Shown one piece after another: positions 1-8,441 of a stretch of DNA of 64,000 nucleotides. A program made the translations under genes and the position numbers. Source of the stretch: Teredinibacter franksiae (GTDB taxonomy: Bacteria; Pseudomonadota; Gammaproteobacteria; Pseudomonadales; Cellvibrionaceae). Positions within the stretch are counted from its first letter, which is position 1. The number at the start of each line of letters is the position of its first letter. Location of the stretch: NCBI RefSeq assembly GCF_014218805.1, contig NZ_JACJUV010000001.1:2678501-2742500 (forward strand). The letters run 5' to 3'. Under the pieces are notes generated by a model. It saw only the letters and a program-made list of their open reading frames with translations, ran no database searches and was not told the DNA's origin.

Positions 1-1
1 T

Positions 2-427
2 ATCGATACGTATTTTGACCGCTACCCTGGTGTAGCCGAATACATGGACCGTATACGTGCGAGCGCAGCGGAAAAGGGTTACGTTGAAACGCTAATGGGC
101 CGGCGTTTGTACCTACCGCAAATTAACGCCCGTAACGGCCAGCACCGTCAGGCCGCCGAGCGAACCGCCATTAACGCGCCCATGCAGGGAACCGCAGCCG
201 ATATTATTAAACGCGCAATGATCGATGTAGACGCTTGGCTGGAAAAGGAAAACGTGGATGCACAAATGATTATGCAAGTGCACGATGAATTGGTGTTGGA
301 AGTGGCAGAAGCACAGGTTGAAGACGTATCAAAAACGCTGTGCGAGCGTATGGCCAAGGCCGTTGAACTAAGTGTACCGTTGTTGGTTGAAGCCGGCATT
401 GGCGACAATTGGGATGAAGCACATTAA
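2..427 (+). CDS. polA: DNA polymerase I, C-terminal end (partial)
   Basis: Only the last 141 codons of DNA polymerase I are present; the frame is already open at base 2 and the start lies before the window. The enzyme fills gaps in repair and replaces RNA primers in the cytoplasm. The fragment carries the family A finger segment (ERTAINAPMQGTAADIIKRA) and the palm motif C (QVHDELVLEV) with its metal-binding Asp, followed by the usual short C-terminus ending in a WDEAH-type tail. Length and order match the end of bacterial PolA. The stop is at 425-427. Confidence 0.97.
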   Translation: MDTYFDRYPGVAEYMDRIRASAAEKGYVETLMGRRLYLPQINARNGQHRQAAERTAINAPMQGTAADIIKRAMIDVDAWLEKENVDAQMIMQVHDELVLEVAEAQVEDVSKTLCERMAKAVELSVPLLVEAGIGDNWDEAH

Positions 428-471
428 TTCGCTTTCAGCGAGGATTCGGGAGCGCTCGCTTCTGGATTCTG

Positions 472-536
472 CAGCGGGCTTTGCCCTGCTGGAAGCAAGA
501 CAGATTAAAACTCTTCCTCTGGTCGGGTAGAGTTTT
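472..536 (+). terminator. Two hairpins after polA, second terminator-like
   Basis: A first hairpin pairs CAGCGGGC with GCCCTGCTG (472-492, one bulge). A second pairs AAAACTCT (507-514) with AGAGTTTT (529-536), ending in four Ts, and could terminate polA transcription. In Pseudomonas and enterobacteria a small RNA gene sits just after polA, so an sRNA here is possible, but no conserved sRNA sequence was recognised. Confidence 0.45.
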
Positions 537-570
537 ACCAAACCCAACGATTTAATTTTGGAAATAGATA

Positions 571-906
571 ATGTCCAACCTCCCCCATTGCCCTTCCTGT
601 GACTCCGAATTCACCTACGAAGACCGCGACCTGTATGTGTGCCCTGAATGCGCCCACGAATGGTTGCAATCGGGGGAGGCAGAAGAAACTGAAGCGGTGA
701 TAAAAGATTCAAACGGCAACCCATTGGCCGATGGTGACACCATTACTGTTATCAAAGATTTAAAAGTTAAAGGGTCTTCGCTGGTGGTAAAAGTGGGTAC
801 CAAAGTGAAAAATATTCGCCTAGTGGATGGCGACCACGACATCGATTGTAAAATAGAGGGCATTGGGCCGATGAAGCTGAAATCTGAATTTGTAAAAAAA
901 GCTTAG
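571..906 (+). CDS. yjdM: YjdM/PhnA-family zinc-ribbon protein
   Basis: A 111-residue cytoplasmic protein of the YjdM (formerly PhnA) family. The N-terminus is a zinc ribbon with two CPxC-type knuckles (CPSC at residues 8-11 and CPEC near 25-28). The remainder is the small beta domain typical of the family, with [12 protein letters not shown] and a VKGSS segment. Length is normal for the family. It lies alone between the polA terminator and the GFA gene. The link to phosphonate use is historical (E. coli phn neighbourhood); the actual function is not established. Confidence 0.9.
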   Translation: MSNLPHCPSCDSEFTYEDRDLYVCPECAHEWLQSGEAEETEAVIKDSNGNPLADGDTITVIKDLKVKGSSLVVKVGTKVKNIRLVDGDHDIDCKIEGIGPMKLKSEFVKKA

Positions 907-1001
907 CCTTAGGCTTTGTACTTCCTTTAATACGTTCATCTTACTTTGATGTGAGTACCGCTAAACTTCCGGTTTTACAAAGTAATGCAAAGGAAAGTGG
1001 T

Positions 1002-1427
1002 ATGGCCTCCCTCTCAGCCTCCGGAAGCTGCCTATGTGGCAGCATTATCATTAATTGTGCTTCCCTCAAGCCCCACGTGGGTGCTTGCCACTGCAATTTG
1101 TGTCGCAAATGGTCCAGCGGACCGCTTTTCTATGTAGAAAGTGAAGGTGAATGCCAGATCAGTGGCGAAGATGAGCTTACGTTTTTCGAGTCTTCTGTCC
1201 GGGCTGAGCGTGCTTTCTGTAAAATATGCGGCAGTAATATTTACTATCGTGATAAATCCAGTGGGCACCTGGCCTTCTCGGCGGGCCTGTTTGCCAACGA
1301 CCTACCGGTCAATTTTAACATGCAACTGTATATTGACGAAAAGCCCAGCTATTACCGTTTGGCAAATGACACAAATTCAATGACAGGCGCCGATATTTTG
1401 GCCTACACGCAAAAGGAGCAAGAATGA
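1002..1427 (+). CDS. GFA-family (glutathione-dependent formaldehyde-activating-like) protein
   Basis: A 141-residue zinc protein of the GFA/CENP-V superfamily. The metal-binding cysteines are visible as SCLCGS near residues 9-13, CHCNLCRKW near 30-38 and FCKICGSNIY near 75-84. An upstream GTG at 951 would extend the frame by 17 codons. The ATG at 1002 is preferred because AAGGAAAG lies just before it and family similarity begins there. It overlaps the next gene (GST) by four bases, suggesting translational coupling and a joint role with glutathione adducts. Substrate is unknown. Confidence 0.88.
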   Translation: MASLSASGSCLCGSIIINCASLKPHVGACHCNLCRKWSSGPLFYVESEGECQISGEDELTFFESSVRAERAFCKICGSNIYYRDKSSGHLAFSAGLFANDLPVNFNMQLYIDEKPSYYRLANDTNSMTGADILAYTQKEQE

Positions 1428-2059
1428 AACTGATTATTGGAAATCAAAATTACTCCAGTTGGTCGCTAAGGCCTTGGCTACTGCTAAAACATTTTGGTGT
1501 TGAGTTTGAAACTGAAATGTTTTGGCTATCGGCGGAAAATAGACGAGAAAAACTTGCCACCTATTCGCCTTCATGCAGAGTGCCGGTATTGCTCAACGAC
1601 AATGTTAGCGTGTGGGATACGCTGGCAATTTGTGAATATGTAAGCGAACAGTTTCTAGCGGGCAAGGGGTGGCCGGCGGCTATTGCAACACGCGCAAAAG
1701 CACGCGCCGTGGTCTGTGAAATGCACGCGGGTTTTACCGCTATTCGCAATGAATTACCCATGAATTGCCGCGCCACACGCACGTTAACGCTAAGCGAAGA
1801 TGTGCAGCGCGAAATAGAGCGCATCGACACGATTTTCAGTGAAGCATTGGGTCCCTGGTTATTCGGTGAATTCACCATTGCGGACTGCTTTTTTGCGCCG
1901 GTGGTTTTTCGCTTTAAAACCTATGGCGTAAAGCTTTCTGAAAAAGCCGGTCAATATGGTGAGCGGGTTTTAACTCACCCGGCAATGCTGGAATGGGTGA
2001 CAGCGGCATTAAAAGAAACAGAAATTTTGCATGAAGATGAAGCCGGGGCCAACGCCTAG
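1424..2059 (+). CDS. Glutathione S-transferase family protein
   Basis: A 211-residue cytoplasmic GST. The N-terminal thioredoxin-like domain starts KLIIGNQNYSSWSLRPWLLL, with the Ser-rich glutathione-binding turn of the zeta/maleylacetoacetate-isomerase-like bacterial GSTs. A helical C-terminal domain follows from about residue 85 (AKARAVVCEMHAGF). The ATGA overlap with the GFA gene indicates a two-gene operon in which both products handle glutathione or its conjugates. The substrate cannot be read from sequence. Confidence 0.9.
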   Translation: MKLIIGNQNYSSWSLRPWLLLKHFGVEFETEMFWLSAENRREKLATYSPSCRVPVLLNDNVSVWDTLAICEYVSEQFLAGKGWPAAIATRAKARAVVCEMHAGFTAIRNELPMNCRATRTLTLSEDVQREIERIDTIFSEALGPWLFGEFTIADCFFAPVVFRFKTYGVKLSEKAGQYGERVLTHPAMLEWVTAALKETEILHEDEAGANA

Positions 2060-2309
2060 CGCGCATGTGTGAGTGACTAAGTTTGAGCCTGTTTAGGTTT
2101 GGCTAGCTGTGAAGTTGAATTAGCCAAAAGAGGCAATGGCGCAAAAATACATTCTTTGATTTTTGGCGTGTGGATATAGTGATTTAACGCCTACATTTTG
2201 TTAACAGACAGGGCCGTTGCATAAAAGGTAGCCTGCCGCTAAATCTGCAGCCCTTAAACGAAGTACAAGGGAAACCGACTGATTTATAGTTCCCAAGGAG
2301 AGACTTTCG

Positions 2310-4436
2310 ATGAAACGACTATTGTTGACGATTGGTGTCGTCACCCTTTTTACGGCTTGTGATGGTGGTTCTGATACCGACAACTTGGACCCTAAAGATG
2401 GGGCGATCATTTCTTACGACCTGCTGAAAGCGCCTAAGCCTTCCTCTGAGGTGCTGCAGTACGCTACCAGCGAACAATTACTGCAACTATTAAGCAATGG
2501 CGTGCGCCGTGACGTGCACAACACCAGAGACTTTATTGCCCTGGGTGAGCCGAACTTTGCTTTTGAATCGAGTGTCTCCCCTGCAGCGGAGTCTGCATCT
2601 GACGCCAACGCGGATAATAGCTCACGCAGTTTCTCCGGCACCAATACTCAGGTATTCGGTGTAGACGAAGCAGACCACGTGAAATACGACGGTGAATACC
2701 TTTACGTGCACGCATGGCCACGATGGGTAGATGGTGAGTCTACGGGGGACAGTATAAAAATTCTCGCCACAGACCCCGAGACGGCAACGGCTTCGCCAGT
2801 AGCAGAAATCCCATTCAGCGACAGTAGTTACAGCGCATTGGAGTTGTATTTACTGAACGATGAACCGGCAGAAGGCGCACCGGTTAACGCGCCGGCAGAT
2901 GCATTGGTTAGCTTAAATAGCTCTGGGTTTATTGGTTTTTGCGGTGTGGGTATTGCGGACTGGGGGTGGTACAACACCCACTATTCTTCTGCCGTTAAAA
3001 TTCATGACTTAGAAAACCCCGCGGAACCTGAATTGACATGGGAGCTGGAATTAGACGGCATGCTGCATAACAGCCGAAAAATTGGCGACATGCTGTATTT
3101 GGTTACCAGTTATCTACCTCAACTTAGCGTGCTAAAAGACACCGCCGACGGTGGCGCGCCTGCTCTTTTGGACCATAGCGGTAACGACTTAACCGACCTT
3201 ACCGAAGATGCACTAAGCGATTTGAGTATTGCCGACCTTTTGCCGGGCTATCGTATTAATGGCGGTGAGCGCCAGCTGTTAACAACCGGTGATGAATGTT
3301 TGGCAAGTGCGGACCTTGACGAATACCAGGGGTATCGCAGCCTTCACCATATTGTCGCCATCGATCTACGCAAGCAGGTGGTAGCAAAATCGGTGTGTTT
3401 AAGTACGCCGGTAGAAAATATTTATAGTTCTACCGATGCGCTTTATCTGGTAGCAACGGAATACGGCAACAATTGGCGTGAAAGCTACTCGGTGATGCAT
3501 AAATTCAGCCTTGCTGATAACACCGTAGATTACGTGGCCACGGGCTCGGTACCGGGCAATTTGGGTTGGTCTAGCCCCTCTTTTCGCATGGACGAGTACC
3601 AAGATCACATGCGGATACTCACCAGCAGTATCAGTGACGATGGTGAGCGGGAGCACCGTTTGTGGGTGCTAACGGAAAACACCGAGGCCAAAACACTGGA
3701 CCTAGTGAGTATGTTACCGGCCGAAGACAGCGATCAGGCCATTGGGAAGCCCGGTGAAGATGTTTATGCGGTGCGCTTCTGGGAAGACAGAGCCTATGTG
3801 GTGACCTTCCAGCAGACAGATCCGCTGTATATTCTGGACCTTTCTAACCCTGCGGCGCCGCAAATTGCTGGGGAGTTAGAGCTACCAGGGTTTTCGACCT
3901 ATTTACACCCGATAGATGACGACTATGTATTTGGATTTGGTCGTGAAGCAACGGAACAAGGCATACAGCTAGGGTTAAAAGCGGCGCTATTCGACGTGAG
4001 CGATCCGGCGAACCCTGCAATAGCGGGTGAAGTTACCATGGGGGGTAACTGGAGCTGGAGCGATGCACTTTACGATCACAAATCGCTCTCGTTCCTGCGT
4101 CACAGTGACGATGAATTGCGTATTACCCTACCCGTTACCTTGGGTGGCGGGGGTGTACTCGATGGTGGTGGTGAACTTTCGTTCTCGCCTAGCGAAAACA
4201 CGCGCATGCTGGTGTTAATGAACGTTAGCGGGTTAACGCAAGATCAGGCCAGTTTAGGTCTTCAGGGCGCGATGGTAGTCGATAGTGCTACCGATCAACT
4301 GTGGAGTTCTTACAGTGCGTTTGGCCGTGGAATTTTACACGGGGATGCCGTGTACTACGTAGAGGAACCGAGTGTGTGGGGCGCTTTTTGGTCCGACCCC
4401 GATACTGTGCTTGGCCCTTTTAACGGAGAGCAATAG
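2310..4436 (+). CDS. Beta-propeller domain lipoprotein
   Basis: A 708-residue exported protein. Residues 1-17 form a lipoprotein signal with lipobox LFTAC, so it is probably a membrane lipoprotein facing the periplasm or surface. The body matches the secreted proteins with C-terminal beta-propeller (Beta_propel family): FGVDEADHVKYDGEYLYVH near residue 115, repeated blade phrases such as RILVV-like strands and LYILDLSNPAAPQIAGELELPG near 505, and ALFDVSDPANPAIAGEV near 560. The RBS AAGGAGAG precedes the ATG. It stands alone, with no operon partner. Ligand or function is unknown. Confidence 0.88.
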   Translation: MKRLLLTIGVVTLFTACDGGSDTDNLDPKDGAIISYDLLKAPKPSSEVLQYATSEQLLQLLSNGVRRDVHNTRDFIALGEPNFAFESSVSPAAESASDANADNSSRSFSGTNTQVFGVDEADHVKYDGEYLYVHAWPRWVDGESTGDSIKILATDPETATASPVAEIPFSDSSYSALELYLLNDEPAEGAPVNAPADALVSLNSSGFIGFCGVGIADWGWYNTHYSSAVKIHDLENPAEPELTWELELDGMLHNSRKIGDMLYLVTSYLPQLSVLKDTADGGAPALLDHSGNDLTDLTEDALSDLSIADLLPGYRINGGERQLLTTGDECLASADLDEYQGYRSLHHIVAIDLRKQVVAKSVCLSTPVENIYSSTDALYLVATEYGNNWRESYSVMHKFSLADNTVDYVATGSVPGNLGWSSPSFRMDEYQDHMRILTSSISDDGEREHRLWVLTENTEAKTLDLVSMLPAEDSDQAIGKPGEDVYAVRFWEDRAYVVTFQQTDPLYILDLSNPAAPQIAGELELPGFSTYLHPIDDDYVFGFGREATEQGIQLGLKAALFDVSDPANPAIAGEVTMGGNWSWSDALYDHKSLSFLRHSDDELRITLPVTLGGGGVLDGGGELSFSPSENTRMLVLMNVSGLTQDQASLGLQGAMVVDSATDQLWSSYSAFGRGILHGDAVYYVEEPSVWGAFWSDPDTVLGPFNGEQ

Positions 4437-4511
4437 GCGCTGCACATAAAATCGCGGTGGTTCCTAGATTGAAATACTAGGGTAAAAACCTTCGAACAGC
4501 TCCCATCAGTT

Positions 4512-4531
4512 ACTCCCGCCAAGGCGGGAGT
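4512..4531. repeat. Perfect GC-rich hairpin (REP-like)
   Basis: Bases 4512-4520 (ACTCCCGCC) pair perfectly with 4523-4531 across a two-base loop. It lies in the 391-base non-coding stretch 4437-4827 between two convergent genes. No T tract follows on either strand, so it looks more like an interspersed palindromic unit than a classic terminator. A degenerate GC-rich dyad (TTCCGC/GCGGG) sits about 40 bases on. Nothing else was seen in the gap. Confidence 0.5.
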
Positions 4532-4827
4532 CAAGTATTTTCAGGGCCTATGGGAGTACGTAAAAATAGCTTCCGCTTTCGCGGGTACAATCAAAATTTG
4601 AGTTTGAATTGCGCTGGGCCAATGTAAACGCCGACTGTGCATAGGGCAAAAGCCATTAATAGAAGCGCCCATAAATACTCGTGGCTAGAATTATTCAGGC
4701 TACCCATGCACTACGCTGAGTAATGCAGATGTTGTAGTGTGGCCATATCATATCCCAGCGGTAATGGGGTACTGTTTGACCCGTGTTCACGTTTTTAAGC
4801 GTGTGTAGTGGCGGTGGGGGGCTGAAA

Positions 4828-5505
4828 CTAGTGGATTGACCCACCCTGGGGCTTGTGCGCAAGCTTCAGCTTTATTGCAGAGTCTCCGGCCAAACACGGC
4901 CACTTCTCAATAGCTTCTTTCCAGTCATCGTTATTGTGAGTATGCAAATAGTTTTCGAAATGGGCATTGCGGAAAAAACTGTCGGTTTCGAACAGCGATT
5001 CCATTGAGTAGTGCACGGCGAGGTCGAGTTGATTGGCAAACTGATCTCCAAGAATATCGTGCACAACAATATTGGAGAGCGTCATATCCATGGGCGATAG
5101 CGGCAAGCCGCTGGCCATCATCACGCGGTCGTTTACTTCTTCTATTAAACGGTGGGCTAGGTAGGCTTCATCGATCAACGCCAGTAAACCATCGTGACCT
5201 TCAAGTAGTTCGGGCGGTTCGAAGAAGTAGTCTTCGGCGATCACCAAAAATTTTTTCGCGTATTCATACACACCGGCCGATTTGGTAATTTCAGCCAGGG
5301 CTTCGAGGAAGTCGGGAACGTGCTCTATATAGTGAGTGATGAATTCCTGCAGCACATCCACGCCGTTTCCCTGGGGAAGAGAGATGGCATGGTGCAGCTC
5401 CGGCAACTTCGCTTCCAAAAAGTCTCTTAACCGGTGATTCTTCGCCTCAATCCTGTGAGCTTCAGCTATGGATTCGCGGATGTACAAAATTCGTTGCTCA
5501 ATCAT
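4828..5505 (-). CDS. Hypothetical helical protein
   Basis: A 225-residue protein with no family I recognise. The predicted make-up is almost wholly alpha-helical and acidic, rich in Leu, Glu, His and Phe, with no signal peptide, membrane segment or Cys motif. The N-terminus (MIEQRILYIRESIAEAHRIE) has heptad-like spacing. A conserved-looking HDILGDQFANQLDLAVHYSM stretch lies near 150-170. It stands alone, convergent with the beta-propeller gene and followed on the same strand by nothing. Coding is supported by length and codon pattern only. Confidence 0.7.
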   Translation of the reverse strand: MIEQRILYIRESIAEAHRIEAKNHRLRDFLEAKLPELHHAISLPQGNGVDVLQEFITHYIEHVPDFLEALAEITKSAGVYEYAKKFLVIAEDYFFEPPELLEGHDGLLALIDEAYLAHRLIEEVNDRVMMASGLPLSPMDMTLSNIVVHDILGDQFANQLDLAVHYSMESLFETDSFFRNAHFENYLHTHNNDDWKEAIEKWPCLAGDSAIKLKLAHKPQGGSIH

Positions 5506-5649
5506 ATAAAACGTGGGCAGAACGGGCGTGTAAAATCAGGGGGCCGATAACAGTATTACAGCATTTTCTCTACGGGCTTTATGTTAACTCGTGCGCCATT
5601 TTTACGTTTACAGCAATGTCGGAACGCTTCCCTCCAGCGAAATGGATGT

Positions 5650-6981
5650 TTAGAACCATTTGTGCCTTGCGCTTAGAGTATAGAAGGCCCAGCCCAGGCT
5701 TGCTCCGCGAATCGTGTTAAAAATAAGAAAAGTAATCCATAGGCCATGGTTGAGCAGAGCTTGGGTGAACCACCATAAAGGCAGAAATCCAGCGAACACC
5801 GCGACCACCATGGTTAATAGCATGATCCGGGTTTTTCCGGCACCAATAAAGATACCGTCGAGTATGTAGGTCCAAACGCTGACTAACGGGAAGAGCACCA
5901 ACCAGTGGTAGTGACTGGCGACGGACTCAGCGACGGCGGAAATATTAGTGAACAGCCCGATCAACGGCTGTTTCACCACTAGCAGGCCCGTGGAAACGAC
6001 CAGCGCCAGCACAATAGCAGCGCTAAAATTGGCACCGCAGCTGCGTTTAAAGCCGTTGAGGTCCTTTTCACCCAAGGCCTTGGCACCCATGGCTTCGGCG
6101 GCGTGGGCATAGCCATCTAAACCAAAAGACTGAAACAGTACCAGTTGCATGAGAATGGCGTTGCCTGCGAGAACGACTGGGCCCAGTTGCCCACTCTGAG
6201 CGGTAAAAAAATTGAAGATAAACAAGAGTAGTGCGGTGCGAATAAACAGGTCACCGTGGAGCCTTAATTGCTCCGCCCAGGCATTGCCATCAAGCAGTGA
6301 TTGCAGGCTGGGGCGATGCCAGCGGATGTTTAAATAGCGCCGCAGTGCATAGCCGCCCAACCACAGCGCGAGCATCCCTGCAAACACTTCGGCAATTAAC
6401 GTTGCCCATGCGGCACCGTCACTCTTCCAATCGAACACCATAATAAACAGTACATCGAGACCAATGTTGAGGGCATTAGCGGCGACGGTGATCACAAGGG
6501 GCAAGCGGGTGTTCTGTAGACCAATCAACAGCCCTATCACCACAAAGGTAATAAACGCGGCCGGCGCGGCGGTGATGCGAATGTGGCAATAGCGTGTGGC
6601 CAGCTCGGCAATTTCGGGGTTGGGCGCCATCCAGCCAATAGCGATGGGTACTATCAGCCACTGCAGAGCAATAAGCGCAAAGCCGGCTATAACCGCCAGC
6701 GCCATACTTTGACCGAGCTGTCGCTGTAGCAAGTCGGTGTCCCCGGCGCCGAAAGCTCGGCCGACGAAACTGGTGGTGCCCATACGTAAAAACGCGAACA
6801 TCCACAGTAACAGCGCAAGAATATTGGCACCTATAGCCACAGCACCGAGGTAAAGAGGGCTTTCCAGGTGACCAAGCATCGCTGTATCGACTATACCCAT
6901 CAGTGGAGCCGAAATATTGCTGAGGATCATCGGCCAGGCCATGTGGAAGGCCTTTTTATGGGGTAACCCTTTGAAATGCAT
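5650..6981 (-). CDS. MATE family efflux transporter (DinF-like)
   Basis: An inner-membrane drug/Na+ or H+ antiporter of the MATE family, DinF branch. The N-terminus has the family signature AWPMILSNISAPLMGIVDTAMLGHL in two halves, and about twelve hydrophobic segments fill the 443 residues, normal for MATE. I place the start at the ATG ending at 6981. The frame also opens with a TTG at 7029 that would add 16 residues with no clear ribosome site. It is monocistronic and divergent from the cytochrome oxidase operon. The substrate is unknown. Confidence 0.9.
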   Translation of the reverse strand: MHFKGLPHKKAFHMAWPMILSNISAPLMGIVDTAMLGHLESPLYLGAVAIGANILALLLWMFAFLRMGTTSFVGRAFGAGDTDLLQRQLGQSMALAVIAGFALIALQWLIVPIAIGWMAPNPEIAELATRYCHIRITAAPAAFITFVVIGLLIGLQNTRLPLVITVAANALNIGLDVLFIMVFDWKSDGAAWATLIAEVFAGMLALWLGGYALRRYLNIRWHRPSLQSLLDGNAWAEQLRLHGDLFIRTALLLFIFNFFTAQSGQLGPVVLAGNAILMQLVLFQSFGLDGYAHAAEAMGAKALGEKDLNGFKRSCGANFSAAIVLALVVSTGLLVVKQPLIGLFTNISAVAESVASHYHWLVLFPLVSVWTYILDGIFIGAGKTRIMLLTMVVAVFAGFLPLWWFTQALLNHGLWITFLIFNTIRGASLGWAFYTLSARHKWF

Positions 6982-7113
6982 GGTCTTTATCCGGGCCGGT
7001 TTGAATAAGAATGGCCCATAATTGTACAAAAAGTGTTAGTTTTATGCGCCATTGGAATAAAAAATACTAAATGCAATGGCCATCACCACTTACTATATTG
7101 CACTGGCTGCCGT

Positions 7114-7119
7114 TATAAT
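7114..7119 (+). promoter_or_regulatory. Candidate -10 box ahead of coxB
   Basis: A perfect TATAAT lies 170 bases before coxB. A poor -35 (TTACTA, 7090-7095) is 18 bases upstream. Immediately downstream TGCGAC/GTCGCA (7127-7143) forms a small hairpin, so the transcript would have a long structured leader. The assignment rests on the -10 only. Confidence 0.3.
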
Positions 7120-7188
7120 CGCGGCCTGCGACTTGGTGTCGCACCTAAATTGGCGCTTTTTCAATGATTTGGCGCAAATAAATGCAGG

Positions 7189-7241
7189 AAACTCTGAACA
7201 AGCCTAATTGGTCTTTGGCGACCTAGACTTGTTCAGAGTTT
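7189..7241 (+). promoter_or_regulatory. Long inverted repeat in the cox leader
   Basis: AAACTCTGAACAAG (7189-7202) is repeated in perfect inverted form at 7228-7241, separated by 25 bases. It sits 48 bases before the coxB start. It has no T tract, so it is probably not a simple terminator. It could be a leader hairpin, an attenuator, or a protein-binding dyad (GAACAAG/CTTGTTC). Confidence 0.6.
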
Positions 7242-7288
7242 GCTAAAACAATAATGAGCAAACAATAATTTCAAACGGAGATGGGGCG

Positions 7289-8428
7289 ATGTTAAGTTTT
7301 TCCAAGCGGTCGTTCGCTCTGCTACTTGCGATAACTGTTTTGGTAGTGCCCGCTATGGCTACCGCAGGTGAGTGGCGACTGAACATGACCGAAGGCGTAA
7401 CCTCCGTCAGCCAGGAGGTATTCGGCCTCCATATGACGATTTTGTGGTGGTGCGTCGCCATTGGTGTTGTGGTCTTTGGGGTAATGTTTTACTCCATGAT
7501 CGTTCACCGCAAGTCCCGTGGCGCTAAAGCTGCGAATTTTCACGAAAGTACCACGCTGGAAATTATCTGGACGGTTATTCCCTTCCTTATTCTTATCTTT
7601 ATGGCCATTCCTGCTACGACTACGCTTAAAAAGCTCTATGACACCGATAATGCCGATATCGACATTCTGGTGACGGGTTACCAGTGGAAGTGGAAATACG
7701 AATACCTTGGCCAAGAAGTCAGCTTCTTCTCCAACCTGAGCAAAAAATCTCAGGCACAGGTGTACAACAAAGAAAAGAAAACGGAAGACTACCTGTTGGA
7801 TGTCGACGAGCCGTTGATTATTCCAGTGGGTAAAAAGGTTCGCTTTCTGGTGACCGCCGCCGATGTTATTCACAGCTGGTGGGTACCTGCACTGGCGGTT
7901 AAGCGCGATGCTATACCGGGTTATGTCAACGAAAGCTGGACCTACGTGGAAGAGCCTGGCACTTTTGTGGGCCAGTGTGCGGAGCTTTGCGGCAAAGACC
8001 ACGGCTTTATGCCGATTGTGGTCAAAGCTGTTTCGCAGGCTGATTACGACGCCTGGTTGGCGAAAAAGCGCGAGGCCACATTGGCCATTGCCGAAGCGGC
8101 CAAGCAGACTCTCAGTTTCGAAGAGCTCTACAGTCAGGGTGAAACGGTTTACAACGAACGTTGTGCAGCCTGTCACCAAGTTGATGGCCAAGGTGTTGCG
8201 GGCATGTTCCCTGCAATTGCCGGTAGTGCTGTTGCCGTGGGTGAGATGAATAATCACCTGGGCGTGGTACTCAACGGCGTCAACGGAACAGCGATGCAGG
8301 CCTTTGGCGAGCAGTTAACGCCGGTTCAGTCTGCAGCCGTTATCACTTTTCAGCGTAACGCGTTTGGCAATAACATGGGCGATAGTGTCCAGCCAATCGA
8401 CGTCGTGAATTTCCAGCAAGGCCAATAA
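7289..8428 (+). CDS. coxB: Cytochrome c oxidase subunit II with cytochrome c domain
   Basis: Subunit II of the aa3-type (caa3-like) oxidase; it accepts electrons from cytochrome c through CuA in the periplasm. A signal peptide (about residues 1-27, ending AMATAG) is followed by two membrane helices (about 45-66 and 85-105). The CuA site is seen as Cys230-x3-Cys234 in CAELCGKDHGFM, and the aromatic electron-entry patch as GYQWKWKYEY. The C-terminal 80 residues add a class I cytochrome c with CAACH (Cys292, Cys295, His296). 379 residues fits such fusions. The start has CGGAG upstream. First gene of the cox operon. Confidence 0.97.
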   Translation: MLSFSKRSFALLLAITVLVVPAMATAGEWRLNMTEGVTSVSQEVFGLHMTILWWCVAIGVVVFGVMFYSMIVHRKSRGAKAANFHESTTLEIIWTVIPFLILIFMAIPATTTLKKLYDTDNADIDILVTGYQWKWKYEYLGQEVSFFSNLSKKSQAQVYNKEKKTEDYLLDVDEPLIIPVGKKVRFLVTAADVIHSWWVPALAVKRDAIPGYVNESWTYVEEPGTFVGQCAELCGKDHGFMPIVVKAVSQADYDAWLAKKREATLAIAEAAKQTLSFEELYSQGETVYNERCAACHQVDGQGVAGMFPAIAGSAVAVGEMNNHLGVVLNGVNGTAMQAFGEQLTPVQSAAVITFQRNAFGNNMGDSVQPIDVVNFQQGQ

Positions 8429-8441
8429 GGAGAATAACTTT

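Noticed and set aside
7322..8257. Long minus-strand open frame (311 codons)
   Set aside because: It lies wholly antisense to coxB, has no ribosome site, and its protein is rich in His and Arg with no family features.
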